A stretch of DNA of 64,000 bases, from the NCBI GenBank assembly GCA_035459025.1, contig DATHYT010000029.1, positions 1 through 64,000 on the forward strand, in the 5' to 3' direction. The translations under genes were made by a program, and so were the position numbers. Numbering within the stretch: position 1 is the first letter of the stretch; each line of letters opens with the position of its first letter. This document shows, piece by piece, positions 37,860 to 46,065 of this stretch. The notes below the pieces were generated by a model that was given only the letters and a program-made list of their open reading frames with translations, searched no databases and was not told where the DNA came from. The DNA is from JAABQT01 sp035459025 (GTDB lineage: Bacteria > Pseudomonadota > Gammaproteobacteria > Burkholderiales > SG8-39).

Positions 37860-38859
37860 CGACGGCCTCGGCTTCGCCCCGGGCCCTTTCGATCAGGCCG
37901 ATCTCGTAGACCGTTTCGCCCAGGGCGCGCAAGCGCTTCGTTGCGCGCCGGGCGTCGCTCGCGGCGACCACCGCGACCATGCCGATGCCACAGTTGAAGA
38001 CGCGGTGCATCTCGGCCTCGTCGACGGCGCCCTTCTGCTGCAGCCACTGGAACAGCGCCGGCCGCGGCCAGGCGCGGGCGTCGATCACCGCGCGAGTGCG
38101 CGGCGGCAGCGCACGCGGAACGTTGCCCACCAGGCCCCCGCCCGTGATGTGCGCGAGCCCCTTCACGTTCACCGTGCGCAGGAGCTGCAGGATCGATCGC
38201 ACGTAGATCCGCGTCGGCTGCATCAAGGCGTCGGTGAGCGCGCCGTCCGGCGCCTCGCGCTCGAGGATCCTGCGGATCAGCGAGTAGCCGTTCGAGTGCG
38301 CGCCGCTCGAGGCGAGCCCGAGCAGCACGTCGCCGGGCCGGATCGAGCGGCCGCTGATGATGCGACGCTTTTCCACCACACCGACGCAAAATCCCGCCAG
38401 GTCGTACTCGCCCGCAGGATACATGCCGGGCATCTCCGCGGTCTCGCCGCCGATCAGCGCGCAGCCGGCGAGCTCGCAGCCGCGCGCGATGCCCTTCACC
38501 ACCATGGCCGCCACGCGCGGTTCGAGCTTGCCGCAGGCGAAGTAATCGAGGAAGAACAGCGGCTCGGCGCCCTGCACCAGCACGTCGTTCACGCTCATCG
38601 CCACCAGGTCGATGCCCACGGTGTCGTGGCGCCCGAAGGCAAACGCGAGCTTGAGCTTGGTGCCCACGCCGTCGGTGCCGGATACGAGCACCGGCTGGCG
38701 GTACTTCCTCGGGATTCGGCACAGCGCGCCGAAGCCGCCGATGCCCGCCATCACTTCGGGGCGCATGGTGCGCCGGGCAAATGGCTTGATGGCCTCGACG
38801 AGCGCGTCGCCGGCGTCGATGTCGACGCCGGCGTCGCGGTAGGAAAGCGGGTCGGCCAT
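37852..38859 (-). CDS. purM: Phosphoribosylformylglycinamidine cyclo-ligase (AIR synthetase)
   Basis: Fifth step of purine synthesis: ATP-dependent closure of FGAM to AIR. The 335 residues show YRDAGVDIDAGDALV, VSGTDGVGTKLKLAF, VLVQGAEPLFFLDYFACGKL and IGGETAEMPGMY. It is divergent from the perM-hda unit across 37 bases, a conserved arrangement in betaproteobacteria. Confidence 0.97.
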   Translation of the reverse strand: MADPLSYRDAGVDIDAGDALVEAIKPFARRTMRPEVMAGIGGFGALCRIPRKYRQPVLVSGTDGVGTKLKLAFAFGRHDTVGIDLVAMSVNDVLVQGAEPLFFLDYFACGKLEPRVAAMVVKGIARGCELAGCALIGGETAEMPGMYPAGEYDLAGFCVGVVEKRRIISGRSIRPGDVLLGLASSGAHSNGYSLIRRILEREAPDGALTDALMQPTRIYVRSILQLLRTVNVKGLAHITGGGLVGNVPRALPPRTRAVIDARAWPRPALFQWLQQKGAVDEAEMHRVFNCGIGMVAVVAASDARRATKRLRALGETVYEIGLIERARGEAEAVVS

Positions 38860-38896
38860 GCTAGAGTTTCTCGTTTTCCGCGCGATTCTACTTTAG

Positions 38897-39967
38897 ATGC
38901 CCATGCCGCTCTCCGCCAACCCGCATCTCTGGGGCTGGCTCGCTGTCGCGCTGGTGGTGGGCGGGCTGCTGTACCTGTTGTCGCCCATTCTCGCGCCGTT
39001 CCTGTTCGCCGCGATCCTCGCCTACATTCTCGACCCGCTGGTCGAGCGCCTCACAGGCAAGTTCGTGCCGCGCACGCTCGCGGTAGTCCTGGTGATGAGC
39101 GGCGTGCTGGCGCTCCTCGTCGCGCTCGCGCTCGTCGTGCTGCCGCTGTTCGCCAAGGAGCTGCGCCTGCTCGCCGAGCGGCTGCCCGCGTTCATCGCCT
39201 GGCTGAACCAGAAGCTGGTGCCGTTCGCAGAGCGCTATTTCGGCGGTGCGCTGCAGCTCGACGTGGCGAGCGTACGCGCGCTGGCCACGGAGGTCGTGGC
39301 CGAAAACCAGGACCTGGTCGGCAAGCTCCTGGGATCGCTGCGCATCGGCGGCCTCGCGCTTCTCGCGTTCCTCGTCAACCTGCTGCTCGTGCCGGTGGTG
39401 CTGTTCTACCTGCTGCGCGACTGGCACCAGATGCTGGCGCGCGTCGACCGTCTGATCCCGCGCCACCTGCACCAGAGGACGCGCACAATTCTGCGCGAAG
39501 TCGATTCGGTGCTCGCCGAGTTCCTGCGCGGGCAGCTCGCCGTGATCCTGGTGATGAGCGTGTACTTCGTGCTCGCCCTGTGGCTCGCCGGGCTGGAGTT
39601 CGCGTTGCCGATCGGCCTGATCACCGGCCTGCTGGTGTTCGTGCCGTACGTCGGCGCGCTGCTCGGCTTCGCGCTCGGCACGGTGACTGCGCTCATGCAG
39701 TTCGACAGCCTGTGGGGCCTCGCCTGGGTGTGGCTCGCGTTCGGTGTCGGGCAGACACTCGAGGGCATGGTGGTGACGCCGTGGCTGGTTGGCGAGCGTA
39801 TCGGCCTGCACCCGGTAGCCGTGATCTTCGCGCTGCTCGCCTTCGGGCAGGTGTTCGGCTTTTTCGGCGTGCTGATGGCGCTGCCCGCCAGCGCGGCGCT
39901 GCTCGTCGCCCTGCGACACGTGCGCGAGGGATATCTGGCGAGCTCGTTGTACGGCGGCGGGAAGTGA
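38897..39967 (+). CDS. AI-2E/PerM family membrane permease
   Basis: A 356-residue protein with about eight hydrophobic segments (LAVALVVGGLLYLLSPILAP, then LAVVLVMSGVLALLVALALVV) and the family stretch FVPYVGALLGFALGTVTAL. The family includes an AI-2 exporter and Na/H antiporters, so the substrate is open. It lies directly before hda with a four-base overlap, as perM-like genes often do. Confidence 0.88.
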   Translation: MPMPLSANPHLWGWLAVALVVGGLLYLLSPILAPFLFAAILAYILDPLVERLTGKFVPRTLAVVLVMSGVLALLVALALVVLPLFAKELRLLAERLPAFIAWLNQKLVPFAERYFGGALQLDVASVRALATEVVAENQDLVGKLLGSLRIGGLALLAFLVNLLLVPVVLFYLLRDWHQMLARVDRLIPRHLHQRTRTILREVDSVLAEFLRGQLAVILVMSVYFVLALWLAGLEFALPIGLITGLLVFVPYVGALLGFALGTVTALMQFDSLWGLAWVWLAFGVGQTLEGMVVTPWLVGERIGLHPVAVIFALLAFGQVFGFFGVLMALPASAALLVALRHVREGYLASSLYGGGK

Positions 39968-40569
39968 CGCGCCAGCTGGCGCTGCCGCTCTCGGCGCCGC
40001 CGGTGCCGACGCTGGAGAATTTCGTCCCGGGCGCCAATGGCGAGCTGCTGGAGCGCCTGCGCGAGCTCGCCGCGGGGCGCTTGCGCGAGGCCGTAATCTA
40101 TCTCTGGGGCGCGGCCGGCTGCGGACGCAGCCACCTGCTCGCGGCGAGCGCACGGCCCGGCGTCACCCTCGCCGACGATGTCGAGGCCCTCGACGCGGCA
40201 GGGCAACAGGGGCTGTTCAACGCCATCAACCGGGCGCGCGAAGACGGCGGCACGGTGCTCGCCGCGGGCGCGGCGCCGCCGGCGCAGCTCGCGCTTCGCG
40301 AGGACCTGCGCAGCCGCCTGGGCTGGGGGCTGGTTTACGAAGTGAAGCCGCTCACCGATGCCGAGCGCGCCGTATACCTGCGTGCCGAGGCGGCGCGGCG
40401 CGGCCTGCGGCTCGCCGACGAGGTGGTCTGGTACCTGCTCACGCACGTCAAGCGCGACATGCCGTCGCTGCGCGCACTGCTCGAGCAGCTTGACCGCGCT
40501 TCGCTCGAGCAGCGTCGCCCCGTGACGCTGCCGCTGGTACGCGAAGCGCTGAAGGCGTTCGAGCAGTGA
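39964..40569 (+). CDS. hda: DnaA regulatory inactivator Hda
   Basis: DnaA-related AAA+ protein that, bound to the beta clamp, stimulates hydrolysis of DnaA-ATP after initiation. The 201 residues start with the clamp-binding motif QLALPL (4-9), followed by LENFVPG and a P-loop-like LWGAAGCGRSHLL. The Walker B equivalent is ADDVEAL. GTG start overlapping the permease stop; the next gene's GTG again overlaps the hda stop. Confidence 0.93.
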   Translation: MTRQLALPLSAPPVPTLENFVPGANGELLERLRELAAGRLREAVIYLWGAAGCGRSHLLAASARPGVTLADDVEALDAAGQQGLFNAINRAREDGGTVLAAGAAPPAQLALREDLRSRLGWGLVYEVKPLTDAERAVYLRAEAARRGLRLADEVVWYLLTHVKRDMPSLRALLEQLDRASLEQRRPVTLPLVREALKAFEQ

Positions 40570-41228
40570 CGTTGACGCTGTTCGACCTCGACAACACCCT
40601 GCTGGCCGGCGACAGCGACTACGAGTGGGGCCAGTTCCTCATCGCACGCGGCGTGCTGTCGCGCGCCGAGTACGAGGCGCAGAACGCGCGCTTCTTCGAG
40701 CAGTACAAGGCCGGCACCCTGGACATCCATGAGTACCTGGGCTTCGCGCTCGGCCCGCTCGCCGCGCATACGCCCGAGGATCTGGCGCGCTGGCACGAGG
40801 ACTTCATGCGCGAGCGCGTGCGGCCAATGCTGCTGCCGCGCGCGCTCGAGCTCGTGGCGCGGCACCTCGCCGCGGGCGAGCTGTGCGCGGTGGTCACCGC
40901 GACCAACAGCTTCGTCACCGCACCCATCGCGCGCGAGCTCGGCGTACCGCACCTCGTTGCCACCGAGCCCGAGCGCATCGCCGGCCGCTTCACCGGGCGG
41001 CTCGCCGGCACGCCGTGCTTTCGCGAAGGCAAGCTCCGGCGCGTCGATGAGTGGCTCGCAGCGCTCGGCCGCCGCTTCGAAGACTTCGAGGACAGCCGCT
41101 TCTACAGCGATTCGCACAACGACCTGCCGCTGCTCGAGCGCGTACGCCACCCCGTGGCCGTCGACCCCGACGCGCCGCTCGCCGCCGAGGCCGAGCGGCG
41201 CGGCTGGCCGGTGATCTCGCTGCGCTAG
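40566..41228 (+). CDS. HAD-superfamily (SerB-like, IB) phosphatase
   Basis: A 220-residue phosphatase. Motif I is LFDLDNTLL (nucleophile D7). Motif II is VVTATNSFVTAPIA, and the C-terminal acidic motif is FYSDSHNDLPLLE. Family members near hda and pcnB in betaproteobacteria are often labelled histidinol-phosphatase or phosphoserine-phosphatase-like; the true substrate cannot be read from the sequence. Its TAG stop is part of a TAGAAT hexamer before pcnB. Confidence 0.88.
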   Translation: MTLTLFDLDNTLLAGDSDYEWGQFLIARGVLSRAEYEAQNARFFEQYKAGTLDIHEYLGFALGPLAAHTPEDLARWHEDFMRERVRPMLLPRALELVARHLAAGELCAVVTATNSFVTAPIARELGVPHLVATEPERIAGRFTGRLAGTPCFREGKLRRVDEWLAALGRRFEDFEDSRFYSDSHNDLPLLERVRHPVAVDPDAPLAAEAERRGWPVISLR

Positions 41229-41231
41229 AAT
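41226..41231 (+). promoter_or_regulatory. Possible -10 box of pcnB overlapping a stop codon
   Basis: TAGAAT contains the TAG stop of the HAD gene and ends 10 bases before the pcnB ATG. CTGGCC 16 bases upstream is a poor -35. If used, the mRNA leader would be only a few bases. Confidence 0.3.
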
Positions 41232-41241
41232 CGCGGCCTCG

Positions 41242-42564
41242 ATGATCAAGCGCTTCATCCGCCGCGTCCTGGGCCTTCCTTCGCACGCGCCGCAGCGTGT
41301 GCCGCGCGCGCGGCACCCGCTGCGGCGCGCGGCGCTCAGCCACGCCGCGCTCAAGGTCTGCGACGTGCTGCGCGATGCGGGTCATTCCGCCAGCGTGGTC
41401 GGCGGCGCCGTGCGCGACCTGCTGCTCGACATCGTGCCCAAGGATTACGACGTCGCCACCGATGCGCGCCCCGAGCAGGTGAAGCCGTTGTTTCGCCGCG
41501 CCCTCATCATCGGCCGGCGCTTCCGCCTGGTGCACGTGATGCTGGGGCCGGAAACCGTGGAGGTGTCGACGTTCCGCGCGGCCGACGCCGGGACCACGGA
41601 AAAGGACGAGCACGGGCGCGTACTGCGTGACAACGTGTTTGGCAGCCAGGAGGAGGATGCGCGTCGGCGCGATTTCACGGTCAACGCGCTTTACTTTGAT
41701 CCCGCCACCGAGGAGATCATCGACTATCACGGCGGCCTTGCAGACCTGCGCCGGCACGTGCTGCGGATGATCGGCGACCCGGAGACGCGCTATCGCGAGG
41801 ACCCGGTTCGCATGCTGCGCGCAGTGCGCTTGGCGGCAAAGCTGGGACTGACGATCGAGGCGGGGACGCGCGCGCCGATCCGTAGGCTCGCCCCCCTCAT
41901 CGAGCACGTGCCGCCGGCGCGCGTGTTCGACGAGATGCTGAAGCTGCTGCTCTCGGGCCACGCCAGCGCCTGCGTGCGCCAGCTGCGCGAAGAGGGGCTC
42001 TCCAAGGGCGTGCTGCCGCTGCTCGACGTGATCCTAGAGCAACCGCTCGGCGAGCGCTTCGTCACGCTGGCCCTGGCGCAGACCGACGAGCGCGTGCGCA
42101 CCGACCGGTCGGTCTCGCCCGCGTTCCTGTTCGCCGCCCTGCTCTGGCACGAGGTGCTGGCGGCGTGGAAGGCGCGGCTGGCGAAAGGCGAGCGACCGCT
42201 CCCCGCGCTGGAGGCGGCCATGGACAGGGTGCTGGACGCACAATGCGAAAAGCTCGCGCTTACCCGCAAGCTCACGGCGACGATGCGCGAGATCTGGGCG
42301 ATGCAGCCGCGGTTCGAGCAGCGCGGGGGCCAGCGCCCGTCGCGGCTGCTGGAAGCACCGCGCTTTCGCATGGGGTACGACTTTCTCGCGCTGCGCGCGG
42401 CGAGCGGCGAAGTAAGCGCCGAGCTCGAAGCCTGGTGGCGCGCCTTCCAGCAGGCCGACGCCGATTCGCGCCGCGCGATGCTGCTGCCCGACACGGGACC
42501 GCGCAAGAAGCGCCGGCGTCGGCGCCGGCGCCAGGACGCCGCCGCCACCACCGAGCAGGCGTGA
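41242..42564 (+). CDS. pcnB: Poly(A) polymerase PcnB
   Basis: Adds 3' poly(A) tails that mark RNA for decay. The 440 residues show the nucleotidyltransferase core VVGGAVRDLLLDIVPKDYDVATDA in pieces, the metal carboxylates in DYDVATD, then RRRDFTVNALYFDP and YREDPVRMLRAVRLAAKLG. An Arg/Lys-rich C-terminus (RKKRRRRRRR) is typical of PcnB and separates it from CCA-adding enzymes. folK follows with a four-base overlap, as in many proteobacteria. Confidence 0.95.
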   Translation: MIKRFIRRVLGLPSHAPQRVPRARHPLRRAALSHAALKVCDVLRDAGHSASVVGGAVRDLLLDIVPKDYDVATDARPEQVKPLFRRALIIGRRFRLVHVMLGPETVEVSTFRAADAGTTEKDEHGRVLRDNVFGSQEEDARRRDFTVNALYFDPATEEIIDYHGGLADLRRHVLRMIGDPETRYREDPVRMLRAVRLAAKLGLTIEAGTRAPIRRLAPLIEHVPPARVFDEMLKLLLSGHASACVRQLREEGLSKGVLPLLDVILEQPLGERFVTLALAQTDERVRTDRSVSPAFLFAALLWHEVLAAWKARLAKGERPLPALEAAMDRVLDAQCEKLALTRKLTATMREIWAMQPRFEQRGGQRPSRLLEAPRFRMGYDFLALRAASGEVSAELEAWWRAFQQADADSRRAMLLPDTGPRKKRRRRRRRQDAAATTEQA

Positions 42565-43040
42565 TCACGGCGTACATCGGGCTCGGCGCCAACCAGGGCG
42601 AACCGCGCGCGCAGATCGACCAGGCGTTCGCCGAGCTCGCGGCGCTCCCCGCAACGCGGCTCGCCGCCCGTTCACCGCTATACCGCAGCGCGCCGCTCGA
42701 TGCGCCCGGGCAGCCGGACTACGTCAACGCGGTCGCGGCCGTCGATACCGATCTGTCGGCGCCGCAGCTGCTCGACGCGCTGCAGGCCATCGAGGCGCGG
42801 CACGGCCGCGAGCGCCCGCACCGCAACGCGCCGCGCACGCTGGACCTCGATCTGCTGCTGTTCGGCGAGACCGCGTTCGCCTCCCCAACCTTGACGCTGC
42901 CGCACCCGCGCATGCACGAGCGCGCCTTCGTGCTGCGGCCGCTGCTGGATCTTGACCCGCGCGCGGAGGTGCCGGGTCGCGGCTCAGCGCGGGCGCTGCT
43001 GCGCGCCTGCGCGGCGCAGCGCATCGAGCGCATCGGGTAG
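42561..43040 (+). CDS. folK: HPPK, dihydropterin pyrophosphokinase
   Basis: Transfers pyrophosphate to 6-hydroxymethyl-dihydropterin in folate synthesis. The 159 residues begin at GTG 42561 (ITAYIGLGANQGEP). The signature is RNAPRTLDLDLLLFG, followed by LPHPRMHERAFVLRPL. Start and stop touch both neighbours, making pcnB-folK-dgk one unit. Confidence 0.95.
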   Translation: MITAYIGLGANQGEPRAQIDQAFAELAALPATRLAARSPLYRSAPLDAPGQPDYVNAVAAVDTDLSAPQLLDALQAIEARHGRERPHRNAPRTLDLDLLLFGETAFASPTLTLPHPRMHERAFVLRPLLDLDPRAEVPGRGSARALLRACAAQRIERIG

Positions 43041-43673
43041 ATGGAGCGCTACCGTTACATCGCCGTCGAGGGTCCCATCGGCTCAGGCAAGACAAGCCTC
43101 GCCCGGCGCCTCGCCGCGCGGCTGGGCGCCGATCTGCTGCTCGAGCAGCCTGCGGAGAACCCGTTCCTCGCCCGCTTTTACGAGGACATGGCGCGCTACG
43201 CCCTGCCGACGCAGCTGTTTTTCCTGTTCCAGCGCGCGCGCCAGCTCGAGCCCCTCGCCCAGCCCGACATGTTCGGGCGCGCTACGGTGGCCGATTTCCT
43301 CATCGACAAGGATCCGCTGTTTGCACGCATCACGCTCTCCGGCGACGAACTGACGCTGTACCAGCGCATCTACGAGGCGCTGCGGCCGCAGGCGCCGGCG
43401 CCGGACCTGGTGATCTACCTGCAGGCGCAGCCCCAGGTGCTCATCGAGCGCGTGCGACGCCGCGCCGCCGCCTACGAGCGCGGCATCGGCGAGGAGTACC
43501 TCGCGCTGCTCGCCGAAGGCTACGCGCGCTTTTTTTACCACTACGCCGCGGCGCCGGTGCTGATCGTCAACTCGGAGAACCTGAACTTCGTGGAGCGCGA
43601 CGCCGATTTCGACCTGCTCGTGTCGCGCATGCGCGCCATGAAAAGCCGCCGCGAGTACTTCAACCTGGGCTGA
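43041..43673 (+). CDS. Deoxynucleoside kinase
   Basis: Deoxyadenosine/deoxyguanosine-kinase family salvage enzyme, 210 residues. The P-loop is GPIGSGKT (residues 11-18). Others are the ExPxxNPFL-type EQPAENPFLARFYED, and the Arg-rich lid RVRRRAAAYERG. The ATG follows the folK stop directly. In betaproteobacteria panB usually comes next; here it does not. Confidence 0.92.
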   Translation: MERYRYIAVEGPIGSGKTSLARRLAARLGADLLLEQPAENPFLARFYEDMARYALPTQLFFLFQRARQLEPLAQPDMFGRATVADFLIDKDPLFARITLSGDELTLYQRIYEALRPQAPAPDLVIYLQAQPQVLIERVRRRAAAYERGIGEEYLALLAEGYARFFYHYAAAPVLIVNSENLNFVERDADFDLLVSRMRAMKSRREYFNLG

Positions 43674-43682
43674 GCGCCGCGC

Positions 43683-43919
43683 CTACGCCGGATACGGGTC
43701 GAAGGTGATGGACTCCACCGGGCAGCCCATCGACACCGCGATCCTGTCCATCGCGTCGTCGGTGAGCGCCACCGGACTGAAATCCTTGTCGCCGCCCTTA
43801 GCGGAGATGAAGGCCTTCGCGGCGTCCTCGGTGTTCCAGGTCACGACCGGGTCGGGGCTGACCCCTGCGACCTGCCGGCAGATCGGGAAGCCGTCGGACT
43901 TGTGGACGATCGCATACAT
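43683..43919 (-). CDS. Small 78-residue protein, hypothetical
   Basis: Starts at ATG 43919 with AAGGGGG upstream. The sequence (MYAIVHKSDGFPICRQ, TWNTEDAAKAFISAKG, PVESITFDPYPA) is compact, has two cysteines and no membrane segment. I recognise no family. A plausible promoter (TTGGCG, 17 bases, TTATAA) lies at 43963-43991, so it is probably transcribed alone. It converges with dgk. Confidence 0.6.
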   Translation of the reverse strand: MYAIVHKSDGFPICRQVAGVSPDPVVTWNTEDAAKAFISAKGGDKDFSPVALTDDAMDRIAVSMGCPVESITFDPYPA

Positions 43920-43962
43920 GCTGCCCCCTTCGCATTGCCTTCGTCCCGCTGCGATGAGTCCC

Positions 43963-43991
43963 TTATAACCGATTCCCTCCGGCCCCGCCAA
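43963..43991 (-). promoter_or_regulatory. Probable promoter of the 78-residue protein gene
   Basis: Minus-strand -35 TTGGCG (43991-43986), 17-base spacer and -10 TTATAA (43968-43963), 44 bases before the ATG. Confidence 0.5.
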
Positions 43992-44280
43992 GCCCGCGGC
44001 GCTGCGCGACGTTGACGATTGTGCGCGGCCCGCCGAGTCGACGCGAAAATATTTCCGCACGAGCAATCGTGTGAGCGCGTGCCGTGCGCGCAATGCGGCG
44101 CGTCAAGTCAACGCCATGATGCGCGACGCTGCAGCGCGCGACACCGTTGCGCCAATCACCATGTGCCCGCGGGCCCGAAACGCGGCCCGGTGACATCTGT
44201 CGAAATCTCAACAGTTTCTCCGTGAAGTAGTTCACGCGGTCTAAGGTAATCCCTCGTCATACCCTCAGGATTCGCCTGAT
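43992..44280. other. Non-coding gap upstream of the rpfF promoter
   Basis: I see no convincing gene between the promoter of the small gene and that of rpfF. The right part, from about 44195, is less GC rich than the rest of the window and holds a perfect palindrome (see 44221-44236), so it is likely regulatory DNA for rpfF. The left part holds only short inverted GC-rich stretches. Confidence 0.5.
44221..44236. promoter_or_regulatory. Palindrome, candidate operator of rpfF
   Basis: CGTGAAGTAGTTCACG: perfect six-base arms CGTGAA/TTCACG around a four-base centre. It ends 44 bases upstream of the proposed rpfF -35, a usual place for an activator. The regulator is unknown. Confidence 0.45.
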
Positions 44281-44310
44281 TTGCATAGTGATTGTCAAAC
44301 AGCGTTAAAT
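44281..44310 (+). promoter_or_regulatory. Candidate sigma-70 promoter of rpfF
   Basis: TTGCAT (44281-44286), 18-base spacer, TTAAAT (44305-44310). Transcription would start near 44317, just before the first leader hairpin, leaving a leader of about 90 bases. Confidence 0.5.
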
Positions 44311-44324
44311 GGAATACGGGAGGT

Positions 44325-44385
44325 CCGGACGCGCATAGCGCGTCCGGGCCGGGGCAACCGGCCCCCCGGCAAGCGGGGGCTTTTT
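44325..44385 (+). promoter_or_regulatory. Structured rpfF leader with terminator-like hairpin
   Basis: Three hairpins in a row. H1, 44325-44347: 10-base arms CCGGACGCGC/GCGCGTCCGG around ATA. H2, 44346-44364: arms GGGCCGG/CCGGCCC around GGCAA. H3, 44363-44379: arms CCCCCG/CGGGGG around GCAAG, followed by C and TTTTT (44381-44385). Neighbouring hairpins share two bases at their feet, so they compete. H3 with its T run looks like an intrinsic terminator 21 bases before the rpfF start, inside the leader. An attenuator, a riboswitch or a short sRNA is possible. Confidence 0.6.
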
Positions 44386-44406
44386 CAACTGGGGAAGGAG
44401 AAGCAC

Positions 44407-45339
44407 ATGAGCAACATGTTCGATGCAGTCGGCCTGCGCGCGCCCTGCACGCGCCGCTACACGGAGCTGGAGTACGAGTTCGAGCCAGTAAGCGGGACGC
44501 TGTGGGGCTTCATGAAGCAGCGCGGCAACGCCTGCTTCAACCTCGGCATCCTGAAGGACATCCGCGACCACGACGAAGCGCTCTCCGCCAATGGTGGCTG
44601 CGTCGACTTCGAAGGCACGCTGCAGCGCGTGAACTGGTACGTGGCGGCCTCGCGCGTGCCCAAGGTGTTCAATCTCGGCGGCGACCTCGCGCTGTTCCTG
44701 CTGCTGATCAAGGCGCGTGACCGCGACGCGCTCGCGCACTACGCGCGCCTTTGCATCGACAACGTCTACGCGCGCATCACCAACTACGGCTGCCCGAACG
44801 TAACCACGATTTCGCTGGTGCAGGGCGACGCCCTTGGCGGCGGCTTCGAGACCGCACTGTCCTCGGACGTGATCATCGCCGAGGAGTCGGCGCAGATGGG
44901 CTTGCCGGAAATCATCTTCAACCTGTTCCCCGGCATGGGCGCCTACAGCCTGCTCGCGCGCCGCATCGGCATGCGCGCCGCGGAGGACCTGATTCTGTCC
45001 GGACGCGTGCTCTCGGCCGCCAAGCTGCACGAAATGGGCGTGGTCGACGTACTGGCGAAGGACGGCGAGGGCGAGACCGCGGTGCACGCATGGATCGCCG
45101 CCAACGCCAAGCGCCGCAACGGGCTGCAAGGCGTGCTGCGCTCGCGCCAGCACGTCTTCCCGATCACGCGCGCCGAGCTCGACGCCATCGGTGATACCTG
45201 GGTGGATTGCGCGCTGCGTCTCGAGGACCGTGACCTGCGCATGATGGGTCGCGTGGTGCGTGCGCAGATGCGGCGCCTGGAGGAAGGCGGCGTCACCGAC
45301 ATCATCGCCGAGGCCGAGGCGCTTGCCGCCGCGGGCTGA
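44407..45339 (+). CDS. rpfF: DSF synthase, RpfF-like crotonase
   Basis: Enoyl-CoA-hydratase-fold enzyme that makes cis-2-unsaturated fatty-acid signals (DSF) from 3-hydroxyacyl-ACP by dehydration and thioester cleavage. The 310 residues start at ATG 44407 with GGAGAAG upstream. The two catalytic glutamates are E148 (QGDALGGGFETAL) and E168 (GLPEIIFNLFPGMGAY), 20 residues apart as in Xanthomonas RpfF (E141, E161). The FNLFPGMGAY block is RpfF-like. It sits behind a structured leader and points toward the lipid-enzyme genes and rpfC/rpfG. Confidence 0.92.
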   Translation: MSNMFDAVGLRAPCTRRYTELEYEFEPVSGTLWGFMKQRGNACFNLGILKDIRDHDEALSANGGCVDFEGTLQRVNWYVAASRVPKVFNLGGDLALFLLLIKARDRDALAHYARLCIDNVYARITNYGCPNVTTISLVQGDALGGGFETALSSDVIIAEESAQMGLPEIIFNLFPGMGAYSLLARRIGMRAAEDLILSGRVLSAAKLHEMGVVDVLAKDGEGETAVHAWIAANAKRRNGLQGVLRSRQHVFPITRAELDAIGDTWVDCALRLEDRDLRMMGRVVRAQMRRLEEGGVTDIIAEAEALAAAG

Positions 45340-45343
45340 GCGC

Positions 45344-46009
45344 CTATGCCGGGCCGAGCGGCCCGCCGGTCCTGAAGACCTGGCTGAACTGGTGAAAGTT
45401 CACCCGTGTCGAGCGGATGATCGCCGCCTGCGCGGCGGGGTCCAGGATCGTCTTGACCAGGCGGTTGAGGCTCGCCATGTGGTCGAGGTCCATGGTCGCG
45501 TGCGAAGAAAGGAACTTGAAGCCGCCTGCCGCCACATCGCGCCCGAGCTTGCGCGCAATCGCGTCGGACACGCGCCCCCCGTACACCGACGCAATCACCT
45601 CGAGCACGTAGAGCATGCCGAGCACGGAGCACGGATGCACGTGTTCCGCCGCGTAGTAGTTGAACGCGATCATCGCCTGCACCGGAGCACTCGGCAGCCC
45701 GGCACGCGTTGCGGAGACATCGCCCCCCATTGCCTCGATGTCTTCCAGCACCCATCCCTCGTGTCCCTTCTCCTCTTCGATGCGCCCGTAGAGTTCGAAG
45801 CGCACGTCGCGAAAGTCGTCGCCGCAGCGCGCCACGGCCGCCGCCATCACCGGGCAGAAATGCCACACGATGTGGTAGAGGTCGTGCAGGAAGGCGAGGT
45901 ATTCGGGCAACGTCAGCCCGTGGTGGACCATCGCGTGCACGCGCGGCTCGGCCTCGAGGGCGCGGCGACTCGCATCGGTGCTTTCCACGAGCTGGATGAA
46001 GAAGGACAT
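45344..46009 (-). CDS. Haem-oxygenase-like di-iron protein (PqqC/UndA-type fold)
   Basis: A 221-residue protein of the TENA/PqqC-like iron-containing redox group. Candidate iron ligands follow the UndA/CADD pattern: E80 and H83 (IEEEKGHEGW), E137 (LYVLEVIAS) and H177 (MDLDHMAS), plus H46 and H50 (YHIVWH). UndA removes the carboxyl of fatty acids and other members cleave amino acids, so a lipid or amino-acid oxidation is possible. Start taken at ATG 46009 rather than 46051, which would leave only 14 bases to the divergent hydroxylase gene. It converges with rpfF four bases apart. Confidence 0.75.
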   Translation of the reverse strand: MSFFIQLVESTDASRRALEAEPRVHAMVHHGLTLPEYLAFLHDLYHIVWHFCPVMAAAVARCGDDFRDVRFELYGRIEEEKGHEGWVLEDIEAMGGDVSATRAGLPSAPVQAMIAFNYYAAEHVHPCSVLGMLYVLEVIASVYGGRVSDAIARKLGRDVAAGGFKFLSSHATMDLDHMASLNRLVKTILDPAAQAAIIRSTRVNFHQFSQVFRTGGPLGPA

Positions 46010-46065
46010 CGCGAAATTGTAGCGCCAGTCCCGATCTTTCGACCGCGGCAATTGCGAAGACGCCG

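Noticed and set aside
43963..44093. 58-codon upstream extension of the 78-residue protein
   Set aside because: It would cover its probable promoter and lacks a ribosome site, whereas ATG 43919 has AAGGGGG at good spacing.
44361..44385. Simple terminator of the gene upstream of rpfF
   Set aside because: The nearest gene to the left (43683-43919) runs the other way and dgk ends 690 bases before it, so a leader element of rpfF is more likely, though a small RNA ending here is not excluded.
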